The translations under genes were made by a program, and so were the position numbers. From positions 1-35,986 of the forward strand of contig DAINSQ010000029.1 of the NCBI GenBank assembly GCA_036741235.1: 35,986 nucleotides of DNA. The letters run 5' to 3'. Below, piece by piece: positions 31,800 through 35,986 of this stretch; positions within the stretch are counted from its first letter, which is position 1; each line of letters begins with the position of its first letter. Origin of the DNA: JABWBR01 sp036741235 (GTDB taxonomy: Bacteria; Bacteroidota; Bacteroidia; Chitinophagales; Saprospiraceae). The notes under the pieces are model-generated. The model was not told the DNA's origin and searched no databases. It saw only the letters and a program-made list of their open reading frames with translations.

Positions 31800-33176
31800 C
31801 CTCGAAAAAATATTCCCCAACAAATCTTCGGTGGTGATTTCACCGGTGATTTCGCCGAGGTAGGCCAGGGCGTGGCGGATGTCCATGGCGATGAAGTCGG
31901 TAGTGACGGCGCTGTCGAGGCCGGCGATTACGGATTGGAGGCTGGCGCCGGCTTTTTCAAGCGCTTCGTAGTGGCGGGCATTGCTCACGATAGCGGCGTC
32001 GAGGGGGGTATCGCCGGCGGCGACGGTGTGGAAGAGTTTTTCTTTGAGCAGCGCGATGTTCATGCGGTTGGAAGCCGACAGGGGCACCCATTGTTCGGCG
32101 CTGAAAAATTCGTTGGCGTAGTGTTCGTAGGTCGTATAGGGGTTGAGGTCCATTTTGTTGGCTACCACGAGCAGTCGTATGTCGTCGTGCACGAGTTGGG
32201 CGAGGTCGGCGCGCAGTTCTGCCGGCTGGGCGCCGATGACGTCGAAGACGTATACGAGCACTGCCGATTGGCGTATTTTTTCCAGGGTTTTTTGTACGCC
32301 GATGGCTTCGATTGTATCGGAGGCTTCGCGGATGCCCGCGGTGTCGATGAGGCGAAACTGGATGCCTTCGATGTTGAGCACTTCCTCGATGGTGTCGCGG
32401 GTAGTGCCGGCGATTTCGCTTACGATGGCGCGTTCTTCGTTGAGCAGGGCGTTGAGCAGGGTGCTTTTACCGGCGTTGGGCCTGCCGGCTATAACGGTGC
32501 TGACGCCTTCTTTGATGGCGTTGCCAAGCTGGAAGGAATCGCGAAGGGCGTGGATGAGGCCCAGCAGTTTTTGTACGAGTCCGCGCAGTTGATCGCGGTT
32601 GGCGAATTCCACGTCTTCTTCGCCGAAGTCGAGTTCGAGTTCAATCAGGCTGGCGAAGTCGATGAGTTCCTGGCGGAGTTTTTTGATTTCGTTGGAGATG
32701 CCGCCTTTCATTTGGTGAATGGCCACCTGGTGGGCGGCCTGCGAAGAAGCGGCGATGAGGTCGGCCACGGCTTCGGCCTGCGAGAGGTCCATGCGCCCGC
32801 GAAGGAAAGCGCGCATGGTAAATTCGCCGGGCTGCGCCAGCCGGGCGCCATTTCGGATAAACAGCCGTATAACCGACTGCAGGATGTAGTGCGACCCGTG
32901 GCAGGACACTTCGACGACGTCTTCCCCGGTATACGAGCGGGGCGCGAGGAACAGCGACACCAGCACTTCGTCAAGCAGCCGGCCCTGTTCGTCGTGGATA
33001 GTTCCGAAATGGATGGTATGGCCGGCTTGTTTTTTCAGGTTTTTACCCCGGAACACCCCGTCGACTATGCCGATGGCCGCCGGTCCGGACAGCCGAATGA
33101 CGCCGATGGCCCCTACGCCGGGCGGTGTGGCCAGCGCAACAATCGTATCATCCAGGTCGTGTCGTGCGTAACTCAT
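31782..33176 (-). CDS. mnmE: tRNA uridine-5-carboxymethylaminomethyl modification GTPase MnmE
   Basis: A 464-residue MnmE (TrmE), the cytoplasmic GTPase that with MnmG installs the cmnm5 group on wobble uridine 34 of tRNAs. It begins MSYARHDLDDTIVALATPPG with the tetrahydrofolate-binding N-domain. The G-domain has GRPNAGKS (G1), GTTRDT (G2), DTAG (G3) and ANKMD (G4). It ends in the invariant catalytic CIGK at the C-terminus. An in-frame TTG lies two codons upstream of the ATG at 33176. It is probably cotranscribed with the methyltransferase 12 bp upstream. The GC-rich composition marks the return to core sequence. Confidence 0.97.
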   Translation of the reverse strand: MSYARHDLDDTIVALATPPGVGAIGVIRLSGPAAIGIVDGVFRGKNLKKQAGHTIHFGTIHDEQGRLLDEVLVSLFLAPRSYTGEDVVEVSCHGSHYILQSVIRLFIRNGARLAQPGEFTMRAFLRGRMDLSQAEAVADLIAASSQAAHQVAIHQMKGGISNEIKKLRQELIDFASLIELELDFGEEDVEFANRDQLRGLVQKLLGLIHALRDSFQLGNAIKEGVSTVIAGRPNAGKSTLLNALLNEERAIVSEIAGTTRDTIEEVLNIEGIQFRLIDTAGIREASDTIEAIGVQKTLEKIRQSAVLVYVFDVIGAQPAELRADLAQLVHDDIRLLVVANKMDLNPYTTYEHYANEFFSAEQWVPLSASNRMNIALLKEKLFHTVAAGDTPLDAAIVSNARHYEALEKAGASLQSVIAGLDSAVTTDFIAMDIRHALAYLGEITGEITTEDLLGNIFSRFCIGK

Positions 33177-33188
33177 GCACAATAATAC

Positions 33189-33941
33189 CTATTTTTCAGC
33201 AACAACGAGCATCTCGTAGTCTTCGGCAGTGAGCTTGTCTTCGCGGCTGAAAGCGCCCAGCTTGGCGCCGAAGATACCGGGCTGTTGGAACCCCAGTGAT
33301 TTCAGCAGCCAGCTTATTTCCGAGGGTACGTAATAGCGTTCGTTGCAGTGCAGTTTAAGCGGGTTGCCGCTGTCGTCGGTGGTTTCATACACCGAATAAT
33401 CGCGGAAAGTCATCAGGTCGAAATGGCTTTCTGCCACCACCGAGCTGGAAGTTTCTCCGTTGATAAAGTCTTTGATGCTGTGGGAAAGTGGAAATAAGCC
33501 ATTAAGGGTCGTGAAGATGAACTTGCCGTCTTTCTTTAAGGCGTTGTAGGCGCCTTTCAGGATAGCATAATTCATCTCGTCGGTTTCCATCAGCGGGAAG
33601 GCGCCTTCGCAAATCATGATGGCCAGGTCGAATTCAGCCTGGAAGGGCAATTCGCGGGCATCGTGCCGGATAAAATTGACCTTTACGCCTGCCGCTTCGG
33701 CTTTCTGGGCTGCCTTTTTCAGCATAGCCTCTGATAGATCGACGCCCGTTACGTTGTATCCTCGTTTTGCCAGTTCGACGGCATGGCGGCCCGTGCCGCA
33801 GCCGATGTCCAGGATGCGTTTTGATTTATCGAATCCGATTTCTTTTTCGATAAAATCAACCTCGCCGAGGGTGCCTGTAACAAAGACTTCCTTTTCGTAT
33901 GACTCCGCGTAATTGCGGAATAGTTGTTCGTACCAGGTCAT
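33189..33941 (-). CDS. Class I SAM-dependent methyltransferase
   Basis: A 250-residue methyltransferase with SAM motif I ILDIGCGTGRHAVELAKRG (about 44-62), motif II VTGVDLSEAML and motif IV FDLAIMICEGAF. The substrate is unrecognised; methyltransferases of this UbiE/Methyltransf_25 type act on many small molecules. It lies just upstream of mnmE on the same strand. A repeat-filled 109-bp interval separates it from the amidohydrolase gene. Confidence 0.9.
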   Translation of the reverse strand: MTWYEQLFRNYAESYEKEVFVTGTLGEVDFIEKEIGFDKSKRILDIGCGTGRHAVELAKRGYNVTGVDLSEAMLKKAAQKAEAAGVKVNFIRHDARELPFQAEFDLAIMICEGAFPLMETDEMNYAILKGAYNALKKDGKFIFTTLNGLFPLSHSIKDFINGETSSSVVAESHFDLMTFRDYSVYETTDDSGNPLKLHCNERYYVPSEISWLLKSLGFQQPGIFGAKLGAFSREDKLTAEDYEMLVVAEK

Positions 33942-33942
33942 G

Positions 33943-34040
33943 GTTGTAGGTTCTATGTTGTAGGTTGTAGGTTGTAGGTTTTATAGGATTATTCATAAAC
34001 GTATAAACGCTTAAACTTATAAACAAACTTACATCCTACA
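33943..34040. repeat. Heptamer and TAAAC tandem repeats with flanking dyad
   Basis: GTTGTAG is repeated at 33943-33978 (several copies, one interrupted). A run of ATAAACG-like units follows at about 33995-34027, and then CCTACAACC, the complement of the first repeat, at 34034-34042. The two outer blocks can pair into a stem. The tract fills the interval between the amidohydrolase and methyltransferase genes and may end the amidohydrolase transcript. Confidence 0.6.
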
Positions 34041-34050
34041 ACCTAAAACC

Positions 34051-35445
34051 CTATTCATACTTCTGTGCAATTGCTGCCAGTTGGGCGTCGATATAGCCTT
34101 TGGGCAGCCAGTTGCCGCGGACCATTACGCCGGCGATGCGCTGGGCGTTGTCCACATTTTCGAGTGGATTGGCGTCGAGCAGTACCAGGTCGGCGTTGAG
34201 GCCGGTGCGGATAGTGCCGTATTGGTCTTCACCATTAAAGAAAATTGCGGGGTTAAAAGTTCCACTCTTGATAATTTCGTATGCGGGCAGGCCGGCGTCG
34301 GCCAGGGCGCGCATCTCACGGTGGATAGAAAAGCCGGGCACATTCATAATTTGCGGGGAGTCGGAGCCCAGCAGCAGGCCTACTTTGCTGCGGTTGAGGC
34401 CGCGCAGTATCTTTTGGCGCAGCGCGATATAGCGCTTGTATTTATCGGGGCTATAGCCTTCTGCTTCGGTAAGTTGTTGTTTACCGAGGCGCCACTGGTA
34501 GCGGGTAGCGGGCGAGATATACTTCATCTCCGGTTCGTTGAGCATTTCATCGACGCTTCTGGGCGACAGGGTGCGTTCCAGCAGACTTTGCGTAGCTACT
34601 ACCCACACGCGTTTGGCTTTGGTTTTGGCGGCGAGGGGGGGGATGCGATCGGTATCCACCTCATCGGTAAAATTGAAGCCAAAAAAACCGGCGGCGTCGA
34701 TATTGGCTTTGGTAATGCGGGGCGCCAGTCCCTCGATATAACCGTCGAGGTGATCAACCGAGGCATAACCGGCGTCGAGGGCGTGGTTGATGCCTACCAG
34801 GGCGGGCACGTGGCCGGCAAAGGGGATCTTCAGGCGTTTGGCCTGCAGGGCGATTTCGTCAAATACTTCGAGCGACAGGCCGGGGTGTATTTTCAAAAAA
34901 TCATAACCTTCGGTTTTGTATTTCGCTACTTTGTCGCGGGCCTGGTCGATATTTTGCACAGTTTGGCCATTGAGCGAAGGGCTGGCAGTATAGATGCGCG
35001 GCCCCAGAATCTGGCCCCTTGCCACCTCTCTTTTCAACTGCAGGTGATAGGGGTCGCCCAGCATACCGCGAATAGTCGTAACGCCGTTGGCGAGGTAGAG
35101 GAACATCGTTTCGCGCACCAGTTCGTCATTGCCTTCTTCCGGGACGGGGATATGGGCGTGCATTTCGGCCAATCCGGGTATAAGAAAGCGGCCTTTACCG
35201 TCAATAACCTGGGCGCCCTTGGGGATATTCGTCTTTTCGGCGGGGCCTACCGCCACAATATTCCCTTTATTGACAATAACCGTATGGTCGGGCAGCAATT
35301 CCTGCCCTTGCATAGGTATTACGCTGACATGGGTAATAGCGAACAACCCGGTGCTGATTGTATCGGCGGGCGGGTTTTGGGCCCACAAACCAATTGACAA
35401 TAAGAGGGATGCGAATATAGCAGGCAATCGTTTAAAGTGGTTCAT
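34051..35445 (-). CDS. Secreted amidohydrolase family protein
   Basis: A 464-residue metal-dependent hydrolase of the amidohydrolase superfamily. Residues 1-23 are a signal peptide (FASLLLSIGLWAQ), so it is periplasmic or exported. The metal ligands of the TIM barrel are visible: HAH (96-98) after GLAEM, Lys185 in FLKIHPG, His212 in AGHVP, His232 in VDHLDG and Asp362 in GSDSP. The C-terminal ADLVLLDANPLENV closes the composite beta-sandwich. Relatives are imidazolonepropionase- or prolidase-like; the substrate is unknown. ATG 35445 is the start. Confidence 0.93.
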   Translation of the reverse strand: MNHFKRLPAIFASLLLSIGLWAQNPPADTISTGLFAITHVSVIPMQGQELLPDHTVIVNKGNIVAVGPAEKTNIPKGAQVIDGKGRFLIPGLAEMHAHIPVPEEGNDELVRETMFLYLANGVTTIRGMLGDPYHLQLKREVARGQILGPRIYTASPSLNGQTVQNIDQARDKVAKYKTEGYDFLKIHPGLSLEVFDEIALQAKRLKIPFAGHVPALVGINHALDAGYASVDHLDGYIEGLAPRITKANIDAAGFFGFNFTDEVDTDRIPPLAAKTKAKRVWVVATQSLLERTLSPRSVDEMLNEPEMKYISPATRYQWRLGKQQLTEAEGYSPDKYKRYIALRQKILRGLNRSKVGLLLGSDSPQIMNVPGFSIHREMRALADAGLPAYEIIKSGTFNPAIFFNGEDQYGTIRTGLNADLVLLDANPLENVDNAQRIAGVMVRGNWLPKGYIDAQLAAIAQKYE

Positions 35446-35525
35446 TGCATATTATTTTCCAAATGAAACAAAACCGTTAAACGCAAAATAATAGAATTAA
35501 TTTTATGTGTGCGGAGGTTCTTGGT

Positions 35526-35560
35526 TTTGCGGGTATTGCCGGAAGAAAAAAATATCTTTG
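35526..35560 (+). promoter_or_regulatory. Candidate promoter of the VOC-family gene
   Basis: TATCTTTG (35553-35560) exactly matches the Bacteroidota -7 consensus, and TTTG (35526-35529) lies 23 bp upstream as a possible -33 box. The ATG follows 49 bp later. Confidence 0.5.
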
Positions 35561-35609
35561 AAAGGAAAATCGCATTCAGTTCAACCATCAACATCCAAAA
35601 TCAAGTACC

Positions 35610-35986
35610 ATGAAAGACAATGTAGTAGGCTGGTTTGAAATACCGGTGACTGACATGGAGCGGGCCATCAAATTTTACGAAACCGTTTTCGGTTTCAACA
35701 TGCACCGCGAGCAAATGGGGCCGTTAGACATGGCCTGGTTTCCTGGCGTAGAAAACGCGCCGGGCAGTCAGGGTTCGCTGGTCTGCTACGAGCATGGCTA
35801 CACGCCTTCTTCTTCCGCCGGTGTGCTGGTGTATTTTACGGCTCACTCCGGCGATCTCGCCAATGAGCTTTCGCGCGTTGAAGCTGCCGGCGGCAAAGTG
35901 TTGCTTGAAAAACGCCTCATCACCGAAGATATTGGTTACATGGGGTTGTTCCTCGATTCGGAAGGCAACCGGATAGCTTTGCATTC
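35610..35986 (+). CDS. VOC/glyoxalase-family protein, 3' end outside the window
   Basis: From ATG 35610 the frame reads MKDNVVGWFEIPVTDMERA, then IKFYETVFGFNM, the start of a vicinal-oxygen-chelate domain. It continues through VLVYFTAHSGDLANEL and a C-terminal GYMGLFLDSEGNRIALH, where the window ends with the frame still open. The roughly 125 residues nearly complete one VOC domain, typical for small single-domain members. Metal and substrate are unknown. The frame is on the plus strand, divergent from the amidohydrolase gene. Confidence 0.88.
   Translation, partial: MKDNVVGWFEIPVTDMERAIKFYETVFGFNMHREQMGPLDMAWFPGVENAPGSQGSLVCYEHGYTPSSSAGVLVYFTAHSGDLANELSRVEAAGGKVLLEKRLITEDIGYMGLFLDSEGNRIALH

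Noticed and set aside
31872..33185. Long plus-strand open frame (437 codons) opposite mnmE
   Set aside because: It is the antisense shadow of a GC-rich gene. Its translation has no recognisable domain and is rich in Gly, Val and Phe, while mnmE on the other strand has all its family motifs.
33943..34042. CRISPR-like array
   Set aside because: The units are 7-8 bp and nearly contiguous without unique spacers, and no cas genes are present.
34081..35397. Long plus-strand open frame (438 codons) opposite the amidohydrolase gene
   Set aside because: Another antisense shadow; no domain is seen and the opposite strand carries a clear signal peptide and metal-ligand motifs.

Overview
The window looks like a scaffold from a Bacteroidota genome, probably Saprospiria-like and metagenome-derived. 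Evidence for the phylum is a secreted protein with a type IX secretion (T9SS) C-terminal sorting domain (7261-8694), promoters of the Bacteroidota -33/-7 type (TTG...TAnnTTTG), and little use of Shine-Dalgarno sites. Three runs of N (388-466, 14889-14898, 24822-24921) show that it is a scaffold, and each one breaks a gene. The class assignment is an impression, not a measurement.

Left flank (1-10.3 kb), mostly GC-rich housekeeping genes: pcm (minus, split by a gap); divergently a coupled plus-strand run of a phosphohexomutase, a UvrD-type helicase with a C-terminal PD-(D/E)XK nuclease, and a Na/phosphate cotransporter with a PhoU-like tail; a T9SS-exported LVIVD-repeat protein; then a Crp/Fnr-type regulator and a short-chain dehydrogenase on the minus strand.

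Accessory region (about 10.3-31.7 kb), generally AT-richer and all minus strand: two palindromic elements including a 166-bp MITE-like foldback; a VapB/VapC50-like HTH-PIN toxin-antitoxin pair; an RloA/RloB-like ATPase-Toprim pair behind a promoter with helically phased T-tracts; MFS transporter sequence that appears to be two paralogues spliced at a gap; and a complete type 1 BREX phage-defence operon. The BREX order in transcription is XRE regulator - brxA - brxB - brxC - pglX - AlbA_2/HATPase gene - ParA-like ATPase - pglZ - brxL - DUF5655/PD-(D/E)XK gene. Genes from the regulator to brxL overlap or are at most 10 bp apart, and one Bacteroidota-type promoter at 31678-31710 can drive the set. 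The AlbA_2/ParA pair between pglX and pglZ and the nuclease-like last gene are not part of the six-gene type 1 core and are the most interesting biological feature. The pglX gap is an artefact: a 55-bp sequence occurs on both sides, and collapsing it restores one reading frame of about 1084 codons. Inside that gene a 480-bp segment of about 37% GC (flanks 53-65%) lies where a target-recognition domain is expected, suggesting specificity exchange.

Right flank (31.8-36 kb), GC-rich again: mnmE, whose 3' end nearly matches the SGI1 island attachment site and abuts the BREX promoter; a SAM methyltransferase; a secreted amidohydrolase; and the 5' part of a VOC/glyoxalase-family gene. In outline, a defence island (toxin-antitoxin, RloAB, BREX) lies between ordinary chromosomal genes. 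No RNA gene, CRISPR array, integrase or transposase was recognised.
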